Source: Oikopleura dioica (lineage: Eukaryota; Chordata; Appendicularia; Copelata; Oikopleuridae). From it: a DNA stretch of 64,000 nucleotides. The number at the start of each line of letters is the position of its first letter. The stretch's first letter is position 1. The position numbers were made by a program, and so were the translations under genes. Location of the stretch: the NCBI GenBank assembly GCA_907165135.1, contig OU015569.1:2480001-2544000 (forward strand). Direction: 5' to 3'. The notes beneath the pieces are model-generated. The model was given only the letters and a program-made list of their open reading frames with translations, was not told the DNA's origin and did no database searches. Positions 43,338-54,074 of this stretch are shown in pieces.

Positions 43338-46300
43338 ACAATGATGGAGGAGTGCAAAGACCAACGCGGTGAAATCGAGCTTATTTGCTCTCTGCTAAAA
43401 GGTGTCGAACCAGCCGGAAAACGATGGGGAGGAAGACCTTTGGAGCAAGTCCACTCTGATGCTCTGCACACTCTCGATCGCATCAAGAGCTTGCTGAGTG
43501 AGCGAACAGAAGCCGCCGACGATGCTCTCAACCGAGTCAAGCGCTTCGAGGAGTCGATAGAGAAGCTCACCGCTTGGTACAGAGAGATCGGCGACGACCT
43601 TGACAAGATCAAATCGGCGCTAGACTTGACGGAGCCGGAAGTAATCGATAAAATGGTCGACGATGTTGGTAGAATCTCCACCATTCTTCAATCGAAAATG
43701 GCGACACGGGAAATTATGTCCAGAGAGTGTCAAATGATGAATTTCGATTTGGCTGAAGGGATGAAGGATAGTGTCGAGGAGAAGCTATCCAAACTCGAGA
43801 GCACAGCTTCAGAAACAGAACTGAAATGCAGAGAGCTTCAAAATCTTCTTGAAAAGGTTCAACGCGCGAGCACGAAATATGCAGAAGTGCGAGACGAGCT
43901 TTTGCCATGGGTTGAAGACATGGAGGTGCGGTTAGATCAATTTGACGACGTTTCCCTACCAGATGAGAGCCTCATTGAGGATCTCAGCCAGATGAGTGAA
44001 GAGATTGCAGAACGACGTCTTCTCGCTGACCGCCTTGTTCTCACCGCTGATAAACTCGCGCCTTTAGGAGCGATTCAAGTCAAGAACGAAGCAGCACAGA
44101 TCTCGAGCAGATATTCCGACATTCGCGAACGCTGTCGACAGCGTAAGAGAGAAACTCAACAACTCGCAATCGAACATCAGCAGTACTCGGAGCGTCTTAA
44201 CAATCTGAACAACGCTTTGCAGCGGATTGATGAGCGTCTATCGAATAGCGATCGCCCCGAATGCAACGTTGAAAAGTGCAGAGCCGCAATGGCGGATTTG
44301 AATCAACTTAGCAAAGAATTGGACAAGCTAGAAGCTGCGAAAACGACGCTTCAAAAGACCGGTCAAAGCCAACTTAGCGATCCCAAGATAAATTCAGAGC
44401 TGGCAAAGATCGATTCGACATGGGATCATCTCCAGAATACGCTCAAGAACAAGCGCGATCGATTGAGACAAACAGAAGCTGCGTCTGAGCGATTTTGGGC
44501 GAAAAACTCTCAGTTCCAGAATCAACTGGATCAGCTTGAAGGCGAGCTGCGAGAGATCAAGCCAACGCACGATGGTAAACGGGATATGGATCAGTTCGAG
44601 AAGAAAATTACAGCAATGGCCGGCTTGAATAAGAAAGTATCTGACACAGCCCGAGATCTTGGCTCATTAGGCGAAAATTCCGAAGCGCTACGCATGGCGC
44701 GAGAGGGTCAATCACAGCTCGATAGAATCGCCAGGAATATGCAACAAAAGCAGAACGAGATCGAAGCGGCTGCCAAAGAGCACGAGAATATGCAGCGAAA
44801 AGCGCGAGAGGCACTTTCGTGGATGCAATCAGCAGATGTGCGCTTGAAAGCACAGGGAGAGCCAAACTCTCCGGACGACTGCCGGGAAAAACTGAGAGTT
44901 ATCTCCGACATTAAAAATCAAGCGCCCAAGTTCGCTGCTGCTCTTCCAGCAGCATCGTGGAGACAATTCGAGAACCGTTTGGCGGAAGAGGTTAGGGACA
45001 CGGAAAACAAACTCATTTCAATGGGCCACTTTGACCAGGCGCTAGATGAGATTTCCGACTGGACAAGTAGGTGTTCAACAACTCTGAGCTCAATCGGACA
45101 AGATGCTAGCGCACTCCAAACTGATTTTGCCAGGGCAGAATTGATCATGTCCGAACTTGAATCACGCCAACGAGCGCTAGAAAAGCTCCGCGAAACAGCA
45201 GTCGAAAGATTTCCACTCAAGCAAAAGCGCCTTATTGCTATTTCTGATAACTTATCGAAAATCGGATCCATAGCAAGTACAAAACACGACGTTATTCGAA
45301 GTAGAATCGAAGCCGCAGAGTCAACAGAATTGAAAAAGAAGAAGGTTCAACGATGGGCTGCTGATATTCGAGAGTATCTTATCAATGACGGGCCCTATTC
45401 AGGATCCTCCGAGGGCGCGAAAGCTCAATCTGATGAATGCCGGAATAAAATTTCGGAAATGGTGAAACAACGAGGTGAATGCCCTGCAGCGCTGCCTGAT
45501 GTTCGCTGGCAACAGATGGAGACTGCTCTTTCTGAGCGCAAGAACAAGCTCGGCAATTTACAGCTCGAGGTTGATACCTTCTGGGATGCTGCAAAGAAAA
45601 TGGACAAGTCCCTCGGTCAATTTGAGTCGCAAATCCAGAAGATGCAGCCACCATCAGTTGTCGAAGACTCTACCAACTTGCAGATCGAACAAAATCGCAA
45701 ACTTGAGGATGATATTCGCCTGAAAACGAACCAAGTAAAAACTATCGAAGATCTTTCTGGCTCTCTCCGAGCGAACATCAACAGAGAAGACGCAATCCAA
45801 GTTAAAAATGCAGCTTTGAGCATTCACTCTCGCTGGGAAAAATGCTTGCAAGCGACCAACAGACGTAACTTGGCCCTAGAAGAGAATAGAAAACGCGCCA
45901 CAAAATATTCCGAAATGGTTATTGAGCTCGTTGACTTTATCGAACTTTCTCGCTCAAAACTGGAAGAGGCCAAAAGCAGCTGCGATCCTAGAAATGGGAA
46001 ACGACTGCTAACGAAGCACAGCGAAATCGAACGAGAAATAGCACGCAATGAAAAGGGTTACGACAATGTCAAAAAAGAAGCCGCTCATCTTTTGAAAATT
46101 GCAAAGCTACCGAGTGATGTCACGGCGATAGAAGTAGAGTTGAAAGACATCCAGAACAAATGGGGAAATCTGCAGAACTTGAGCTGGAACTTCGTAAAAG
46201 ACCTTCAAGACTCGATGGTCTCTTCTGGTCGCTTAATAGATGCACTCGAGTCACTAGAAGAGTGGCTGATTAAAGTAGAACCAGAGTTATCGGAACGCCG

Positions 46301-47202
46301 CCCATTAGAAGGCGATTTAGATACAGTCGAACGACTCCTTGAAAATCACCGCGATTTCAAACGAGAGCTTGAGGAGCGTGAACGGAGCTTTTCCGACATT
46401 AGACGACTCGTTGTTGATTTATCGGAGCAAGACGCTGCTTGGATGCGCCCTCAAATCTCCGGACTTGGCTCTCGCTGGGAAAATTTGAGAACTCTTTCTC
46501 GTCGCCGGGACGATAAACTTGCCAGAGCTAAGGTGAGAGCTCAAGAGTTCCAGGACGAAGTTAACAATACGCTCAACTGGCTTGCCATTGCCGAAGAAAG
46601 GCTTGACAATATCGCCATGCTCTTAGACGGAGATACTTCTGGATCGTTACTGGACAAGGCAAAGCGCAATCAAAGCGATCTAGTTGCGGATATGGACAAG
46701 AACAAAGCCCAACTTGATCGTGCAGTTCAACTTGGAAACGGAATTCTCACAAATGCCGATCCTGATGCTGTGGGCACTCTTAAACACTGGCTTGGTGCAC
46801 TCACTGCTGGCTGGCAAGAGGTCCAAGCTTGGATCGAACAGCTCGGCGAAAGAATAAAACGAATAGAGAACGACGATGCGGACGCCCAGCAACGTCTAGA
46901 TGCGCTACTAAACTGGCTGACCGGAGCACAAGATCAACTTTCCATTCGAAATCGCTCGCCCCTTCCAGCTGATATCACGCGTTTAAAACAACTCGCCGCT
47001 GAGCATCAACAATTTCAAGAGGAAATTCTCGCCAGGCAAACCGAATTCGACGAGCTCATCAGAATTTACAAGAAGAATTCAAGCTCTAATGTGATGCGAG
47101 AGAGCTACGGCTCGCTAAAGCGTAACACAAAAATAACAAATCAAGGACTTGTTGAATTCAAGAACTCAAAAGCCGCTCTGCTCAGCGGAACTTGGCAATC
47201 AG
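43338..47202 (+). CDS. Spectraplakin: distal spectrin-repeat rod, giant exon
   Basis: One 3.9-kb open exon of about 1288 codons starting TMMEECKDQRGEIEL and encoding roughly ten or more consecutive spectrin repeats (recurring LxxRWENL-type helix ends, for example LGSRWENLRTLSRRRDDKL near 46490). The last repeat carries LLNWLTGAQDQLSIRNR. The frame is intact throughout. It ends in phase 1 at 47202, followed by a 45-nt intron. Confidence 0.95.
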
Positions 47203-47247
47203 GTAAAGAAACTTATTTCGAAAAATATCTTCACTAACGTATTTCAG

Positions 47248-49103
47248 TTTGGCTGGCAGCTCTAGAAAGGCAGCGCGCAATTGCGAATGCCTTGGATGGT
47301 GCAGAGGAGAGTCAGTTCGACTTCGACACTTGGAGAAAGCGATACATGGCTTGGATGAACCATAAAAAATCGAGAGTCATGGAAACCATGCGCTCGTTTG
47401 ACAAGAACAACACCGGTTTCATTGAAAATAAACGTTTCATTAATGGCGTTATTGACTCTGGATTTGACACCAATGAACGAGAAATGCGAAAGGTTAGTGC
47501 CAGATCCTCCTCTATGATATTTATCGTTGTAGGTGGTTAAAATGTTTGACCGGGACGGAAACGGCCAAATTGATTACTACGAGTTCATCAGCGCGCTGCA
47601 TCCTCGCGATCAGTACAAGCCAGAAACAGACGCGGCGAAAATCGAGGACGAGGTCATTCGTGAAGTCAGCCGCTGCCGATGCTGCGAGCGATTTGCTATT
47701 CACCAGATTAGCGATAACAAATATCGAGTACGTATTATTTTAACTCATCATTCAAATGTTATTCCAGCTCTCATTCAAATTTAGTTTGGTGACTCTCAAC
47801 AACTCCGTCTGGTGCGAATTTTAAAGTCGACTGTCATGGTCAGAGTTGGCGGCGGTTGGATGGCGCTAGAAGAGTTCCTGAGCAAAAACGATCCTTGTAG
47901 AGGTAAATTTACTTCGAAATTGAGTCTGTATTTGTACCTAGAAATTCTTCATTAAATATTTTTTGTTTTCAGTTCGGCGACAAGGTAATATCTTAACAAA
48001 TGTCTCGACGTTTTTTTAAATGTTTTCACGGCACGATAATGATTATTTGCCACTTGAAAAGGGATAGATATTGATTTTTAAGGCGCCTGTCGTAAAAAAT
48101 GGGCCAGCTCCAAGAGGTTGATTCGCTGCAACTCTGATCTCTCGCTTCCTTCTACTTTCTCCGTGGACACTAGTGGCTCGGGCGAGACCTTCTCCTCGTC
48201 CGGGCTACTCGTGGGACATTTCAGTGGCTCGCTCACCGATTTGGACCGCGACGAGAGCCTGTCAATGACGGGCTCGACGTTGTCCACTAGCTCCGACCTA
48301 CCGCGGATCAAAGGCTCCAAAATTCCTTTGAGAAGTAATCTCGCTTTCTATTCTAACTCCTCTCTTTCACTCTCCATACTAAATGCTTTCCAAAATCATC
48401 TTTTCAAAAATCTCACCAACTCACGTTTTCACAAACTCATACGGTATGAGTCATACCAGAATTGCACGAATGAATGTCGATCGTCACGATTAAATAATAA
48501 TTCGAAAGCTAACATCCTTTAATTAGCCCGAGGAAAAGTGGCTCCAAGAAGCGATGGGTTTCCTACTGATCCACTCGCTGACGGAGTGTCTCAGACAATG
48601 TCAGCTTTCACGCGAAAATCCCGTCGCGATCGCCACAACTCTACGAGCAGTCAGCAGCCCATCAGGTAATTAAGGCCTCCTAAACTCTATCTGATCACAA
48701 CAACATTCAGAACAACGCCTACAGATCGTCCAAACACTCGCCCAGGATCGCGCATTCCCTCCCGCAACCCGTCGCGTTCGAATTCTAGAGCCGGTTCACG
48801 TGCAGGCTCGCGCGATCCCTCGCCTCACAATAGAATTCCCAATCTTTCCGTTCTTTCCCCCAAGAGCTTGACTCCGCAGGGCTTGATTTCTCCCATGAGC
48901 CACCGCAGTAGTGGGCGCAAGGTGAGTCCATGAACTCTTTTTTTCTTTCTTTCTAACGAGTTCAATCGCAGACACCGAGCGGCTACAAAACTCCATCCGG
49001 CAGAAAAACGCCCAGTTCGAATTCAAAAACCGGCGATTCGGACATCGCCGAAGCAGCCCGCCGACTTTACACGCTTCAAACCGAGAGAAACTCGAAACTC
49101 TAA
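47248..49103 (+). CDS. Spectraplakin: EF-hands, GAS2 domain, Gly-Ser-Arg tail with SxIP motifs
   Basis: Exons 47248-47492, 47533-47727, 47785-47902, 47973-47984 (a 12-nt microexon), 48083-48334, 48527-48665, 48711-48921 and 48972-49103, all in phase, with the 47493-47532 intron only 40 nt. EF-hand 1 is [12 protein letters not shown], with Arg at position 12. EF-hand 2, [12 protein letters not shown], is canonical. The GAS2 microtubule-binding domain runs from [18 protein letters not shown] to [12 protein letters not shown]. The tail has two EB1-binding SxIP-type motifs (KGSKIPLR at about 48315; GSRIPSRN at about 48750), GSRAGSRD repeats and ends TERNSKL. AATAAA is at 49358. This is the VAB-10B/MACF-type product that tracks and links microtubules. 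Confidence 0.95.
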
Positions 49104-49357
49104 GTTGCCAGTACCGTACTTTCACTTATTTCGTTTACTTCTTTATTTATTTTCTAATTTAAAAAACAAATCTGCTGTCAACTGCCAACGTCTTAAATGA
49201 TACTCTCACAGCATCGATTCTAATTTCTTTTAATAGCCTGGGCACTTATTCCTTTCCTAAACACGGTATTACTATCAATACGACCCTCTTCTGATGGTGC
49301 ACTGCAATGCTTCACACTTACAGTAATTAATCTTCTTTTGGTTTCATTTTACTTTTA

Positions 49358-49363
49358 AATAAA
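49358..49363 (+). promoter_or_regulatory. Poly(A) signal AATAAA for the long spectraplakin isoforms
   Basis: AATAAA 255 nt after the TAA at 49101-49103. Confidence 0.6.
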
Positions 49364-50229
49364 TTTATTCACTCTTCAGCCATTTTCTATCAAACAAAAT
49401 GAGAAAGATGGTCACCAAGAAAGACCTGGCCGGAAATCCCGACCATGACGACGTCGACACGATGTGTCCGACGACGTAGGGTCGGCACGGACCACCCTTT
49501 TCAAAGGTCAGGTCTGTAGGTTCCAAAAGTTGGAGCCCTGCAACCTGTAGTCGTAGTAGTAAAATCGGTTTACAATAACCTGCAGAAAAGCAAAAATACA
49601 AAATGAGAGAGATGATCACGGCAAAGCTGGCGTTAATCCGGCCATTCAAGAACGTGGGCATCTTTTGTCGATAGAATTTACGGAAATTGATTTTATTCAG
49701 GTAACAGTTAACGAGACAAGCCTTTACTAGGCAAGGTGGTCGTCTGCTTGGTTTTTAGCAGTCATGTTTTCATCCACGACCTTGTGGAATTTTTGCTTCG
49801 ACGAACTCCACTTCCCGAGCAAATTGAGCAGATTTCACCAGGCTGACGGCCTGATGATCTGGGGCTTCTGAATTATTTTTATTAATTATAATAATAATTA
49901 ATAATTAAATTAATTGATTACTGAATAAATATAAGAATTTACCTGAAAGCGGTGCGGCGCGGACTTTCCAACTTCGAAAAGTGAGCGCCAACTGAACAAC
50001 AACCCGCTCCGCCGGGCCTGTTCTAGAGACATACTGACAATTATCTATGATATCGGACTTTGACAATTTATCTTGCGTATTTTTATCAATTTAGCAATTT
50101 TCTTCCGTAAAAAAGTTCAAGTTGGCTAACTTTTGGTATCGTTTTTTTTAAATAAATATGGCTGGGATTAAATTCTATTGATTCTATAATTAGAAGCTTC
50201 TCCCATTCTCCGATAATTGGTTGAAAGAA
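49364..50229. other. Convergent intergenic stretch
   Basis: No gene seen between the 3' ends of the plus-strand spectraplakin and the minus-strand Rho GEF. A roughly 22-bp direct repeat (ACAAAATGAGARAGATGRTC) occurs at about 49394 and 49600. An AT-rich run lies at 49870-49935. Confidence 0.5.
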
Positions 50230-50235
50230 TTTATT
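50230..50235 (-). promoter_or_regulatory. Poly(A) signal for the Rho GEF
   Basis: AATAAA on the minus strand, 27 nt after the TAA stop at 50264-50262. Confidence 0.5.
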
Positions 50236-50261
50236 TATATATATTTACAGCTTCCTGTTAA

Positions 50262-51924
50262 TTAAAGAGTTTTGTACAGATCAAAGTTTTTCTTTTTGCG
50301 AATTCCGTCCCAAAAGTAAACCATGGAATTGCGCGCAGCGGGCTTTGCCTTTTCCAGCAGCGGAAGCACTTGATGACAGTTATCAAGCGCCGTTGGATTC
50401 GCGAACTTGAGCTCGAGCTGGATTTCACTGCGCAGTTGCGAGAAGCTTTTCTCGTCGCTAAGAGCCAGAGTGACGTCGTGGGTGTACTTTTTGAAGTGGC
50501 AGTTGAGCTCGACTTGGAGACTATCCTCGGAGAAGGAGACGGACAAGTGGTTTACGTCAATTTGCTCGTCGAAGATGAGATTAGTCTTTTCTTCGATTTT
50601 GCAGAGTAGAATTTTGCCCGGAATGAGGATCAGTCGGCGAGAGTCGAGTCCCTTCTTTACGTCGCACGAGAACAGCACTCTTGATTGCGCTTTCTTTGAA
50701 GGCGAGGAGGAGGCCTCCACAGTCCAATTTTCGATGTTTGAGAGCTCGGATTGTTTGGTCTCGCGTCGCTGGTCATTTACAACCTGAGCGAGGTCGCGCA
50801 TGATTAGGTCGGCTGATTGGCAGGACTGGTAGTCGCCGTGGTAGACTTCTGTATACTGAAAAAACGAAATTGAAAATACTGTTGATTTTAGCACTACTGT
50901 AAGCCAAAATATTAAGCGAAGTTTACCTTTAACAACTCTGTAAAATGAAGCGGGTATTTGCAAATACGCTGGACCGGCTGAAGAAGAAAATCAGCAAGTT
51001 TCAAGAGCGGCAGATTTCGCGATTTCCGACAGTTTTCCCAGAAAGTTGAAAAGACCTCCAAGGTGTCCATCCTTGCCAGTTCGACAATAGCATCGCCATA
51101 ATTGCGACAGTACTTGACATATTCCTTCTCCAGTAGCTTTCCGTGGGAAGTAAAGACAGCTCCAATGTTTGAATTTTGGGGCTTATCTTTGACAAAGGCG
51201 CTCTCCAGCTGAGCGAGGAAATCCTTCTGAACTGAGTACAGTTGCGCCAGATTGCCGAAAATGCGATCGATTTGCGCATGAGTAAAGTTTTCGTTGGAGA
51301 GAGCCGGCTGCCGGTAACCCTGAACAAATCCGATTATTCACTTGTTACATGGCGTACTCAGCCGTCACGGATTGCAGAAATCAACAACGACTCACCTCGA
51401 GAATCTCTTTCAAGTTCTTAACGTAGCTTCGTTCGGTCTCTACTATCTCTGTAACAACGTTCGCGCGCATCTTTCGCTTTCGTTTCGACTGTCTGCATGA
51501 CTCTTGCCTAAAAAGTGGAAATAAATCGATTGTATCGAAACGTATGAAAATGTCTCTCTTTTTCGTCAATTATTAATTCCATACCTTGATACGCCGAGAC
51601 CGAGGAACTCTTCAAAAGTCATCATCTCCTCTCTTTTTTCTTCGCGCTCATCAACGGAGTCGATACTAGTTCCGGAAATATTCCTAAAGCGGGGGAAAAC
51701 TCCAAGGAGTCCTCGACGTCTTCTCTTACTAAAGAAAAGTTGTTGAAACAAGCTCGATTTTTTGTACTCAATTTGTGAGATTGGAAGATGTTGTGTTGCG
51801 CTAAGAATACAAATATATACCTTGGGCTTTGAATTGAAAGAGGATTTTCTATGTCTAATTCAGAGTTCTTTCTGCTCAGGCTTTTCGGCTTCACAATTGT
51901 AATATTCTCTTTATTGTTCGTCAT
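50262..51924 (-). CDS. Rho guanine nucleotide exchange factor (DH-PH)
   Basis: Activates Rho-family GTPases. Exons (minus): 51924 to about 51821 (MTNNKENITIVKPKSLSRKN), 51728-51585, 51507-51396, 51319-50927, 50855-50262. Phases agree. The DH domain starts NVVTEIVETERSYVKNLKEI (CR1), then IFGNLAQLYSVQKDFL and the CR3 helix LLQPVQRICKYPLHFTELLK, which carries the catalytic core. The PH-like part follows (SRRLILIPGKILLCKIEE) and the protein ends FDLYKTL. It resembles Asef/collybistin-type GEFs (ERxYVKxL, FGN, ICKYPL), but I would not fix the subfamily. A basic patch SKRRRR precedes the DH. No SH3 seen. A possible upstream exon is listed at 52656. Confidence 0.85.
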
Positions 51925-51959
51925 GATTTTTGCTTTTCCTGTGCTCGCTGAAAATGTGC

Positions 51960-52655
51960 GTGTGTAAGATTTAGTGGTGGGAATTCAACTGCGGGAAATT
52001 ACACGCACTGCGCGCAAGGGAAATTCAAAGGTAGCGCCACAAGCGGAGGGCGTTCTGATTGGCTCCTCCCGGCCAAGGGAGCACCTTTCTTTTATGAAAC
52101 CTGCGTCTTCCGGCGTGTCAAGGGGGACACCTGCTCGGCAGTCTGCGACACATATTTCGCCGAAAATGATAGGCAATGAAACATCAAAGACAAAGTAAAG
52201 TGTTAGGACAACGCTCAAAGAGCGGCTACAGCTGGTCTCACACACGATATTATTTCGATCGTCTTATGAACATGATTTTTATTCAGATGATAATTTATTT
52301 TCTATAGGTAAATAATTCAGATAGTGAGGATCCTTTTTCTAGGATTCCTAATTCCCGAATTCTTCTTTCAGAAGATACGACAGGAGTTCAGAATCCTCTT
52401 ACGGATTCCTAACTCCCGAATACTTCGAATTTCGAATTCCTAATTGCCGAAGACTCCTGGAACACTTTTTTCTTTACTTCGTCTGCTTCTCATCTAAACA
52501 AAATACATGTAGAGCGTCTAAAAGGCAAACTTATCGCATGAGTAAATACCCTAATTGGCGATGCAGTACTTTGTTTAATCCGTTGGGACTTAATATTGAC
52601 AGAGCGGAACCTTGAATCACGCTCAATCACCCGGGAATTACTCGTTCACGCTTAC
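51960..52655. other. Intergenic/intronic stretch upstream of the Rho GEF start
   Basis: No gene supported. At 52320-52460 GGATTCCTAAYTCCCGAAT-type units recur about three times, a short degenerate direct repeat. Confidence 0.35.
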
Positions 52656-52799
52656 CTGTGTCTATTTTTAGGTCCCCTTCAGCCATGCAGGCTTCGAGGT
52701 CCAAGTTCGCAGCGTTGTATCGCTTCACGCTCTCGTGATTTTTACGATTTGTGAAAAAGATGCCATCGATTTGTATCTTATCGGATCTGACACCGTTGT
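52656..52799 (-). CDS. Orphan coding exon, possibly a 5' exon of the Rho GEF
   Basis: A 144-nt minus-strand open segment (DKIQIDGIFFTNRKNHE, AANLDLEACMAEGDLKIDT) with acceptor TTTATAG and strong donor GTAAGCG. It ends with one leftover G. The segment before the Rho GEF ATG has CACAG|GA then an open frame through the ATG (KAKIMTNNKEN), needing exactly one leftover base. It therefore may be an upstream exon giving a longer GEF. No domain recognised. Confidence 0.4.
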
Positions 52800-53269
52800 C
52801 TATAAATATCAATTCTTCATAATTACTGTACTTATTTTATGCTACAAGTAGTTCTTGGTATTGTGACGAGTCTGCTTTGAAGAAATTTGAACGGTCGTTT
52901 GATTGCATAAGAATTTCGAAAAACGGATATATCATAAAATTAAACGAATAACAGATTTATCGTGTCTGTGAAATTGATTCAATTTAAGATTACCAAAAAA
53001 AAAGAAAAAAAACGAGAACGAGGTCGACAAAGAAGGTAAAGGAAAAGGCATCAGTATTTGTTCAACGAGGAAAAATGGAAAGAGAGGGAGTGCGAATAGG
53101 TAAATCGTGTTTATAACAGATACAGTTAGTTATTGTTTTGCAAGTTAGTTCAGTAGTTGTATAAAGAGTAGAATTGGTAAAATTGGAACTTGGTTGGAGA
53201 AGAATGAATGCACCTACTAATCATTTTTTTACAACACCCAGTTTCTAATCAACTTTGTTTTTTCGCTTT

Positions 53270-53874
53270 TTACAGTGTTCTGTAGTCTGGATTCCGCGCT
53301 CGGTAAAACTTCAAGCCAAAGAAAGCCGCAGCAATCAGAGCCGCTAAAAGTAGCAGTTGTGTATGACTTGCTTATTTTATTTGCGTACCGGAGAAAACCA
53401 TGCCGCCGAAAAAGGAGGAGCCTGAAAAACCACCTTGATTTGGCGCTGGGGTTGGTGATTCAGTTGGTGTGGTGGCGTTTGAGGGTGTTGTTACAGGAAT
53501 CGTAGTCGTTGTACCTAACGAGATTGATAAAATTGGTGGGTTATAAGTTGACCTCACCATTTGATGGGGTAGTCGTGTCTGGAGCAAGTGTTGTGGTTGT
53601 ATTTCCTGGGGTCGTTGTTGTGCTCTGAACAATTCAAAAGTCGAAATGGAAATTGAAACTGTGACTTACGTTTGCAGGGGCAGTCGTATCAGGAAGAGTT
53701 GTCGAAGTTGTGCTCTTTGATGTCGTTGTCGTACCACTGGTTGTTGAATTTGAAGGTACTACTGTTGTCGTCTTCAAAATGTTGGGTAAAATAAAAGATG
53801 GACAGTTGATTTTTTACCGTATTTTGGGCGAGAGCGCAGGAGAGAATAAAACAGACGAGAGCGATAATGTTCAT
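53270..53874 (-). CDS. CD164/endolyn-like sialomucin
   Basis: A small type I membrane mucin of 141 residues. Five exons: 53874-53818 (signal peptide MNIIALVCFILSCALAQ), 53771-53670, 53624-53558, 53514-53389 and 53343-53270. Introns of 46, 45, 43 and 45 nt, all GT-AG and in phase. The luminal part is Thr/Ser/Pro-rich (TTTVVPSNSTTSGTTTT), a substrate for O-glycosylation, with NxT sites. The C-terminal SSFFGGMVFSAALIAAAFFG membrane helix followed by KFYRARNPDYRTL matches the vertebrate CD164 pattern SFIGGIV...KF...NYHTL, including the terminal YxxL lysosomal/endosomal sorting signal. The last exon is easily missed because the preceding frame stays open past the donor. Confidence 0.85.
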
Positions 53875-54074
53875 TCTGAATGACAAAACATTGGCAGTTG
53901 AGGAATTATGTTGTCTAATATCTTTCTGCGGAACGATTCCGGGTACATTGACCTAATAGAAAGCATGCGATACACACGCTGAAGACGGAGGCTGTCAATT
54001 ACGAACAGAGCAGTGATTGAAAACAACAAGGTTGACAGGAGAAGAAGAATAGGGAAACTTCATTTAAATCCTCT

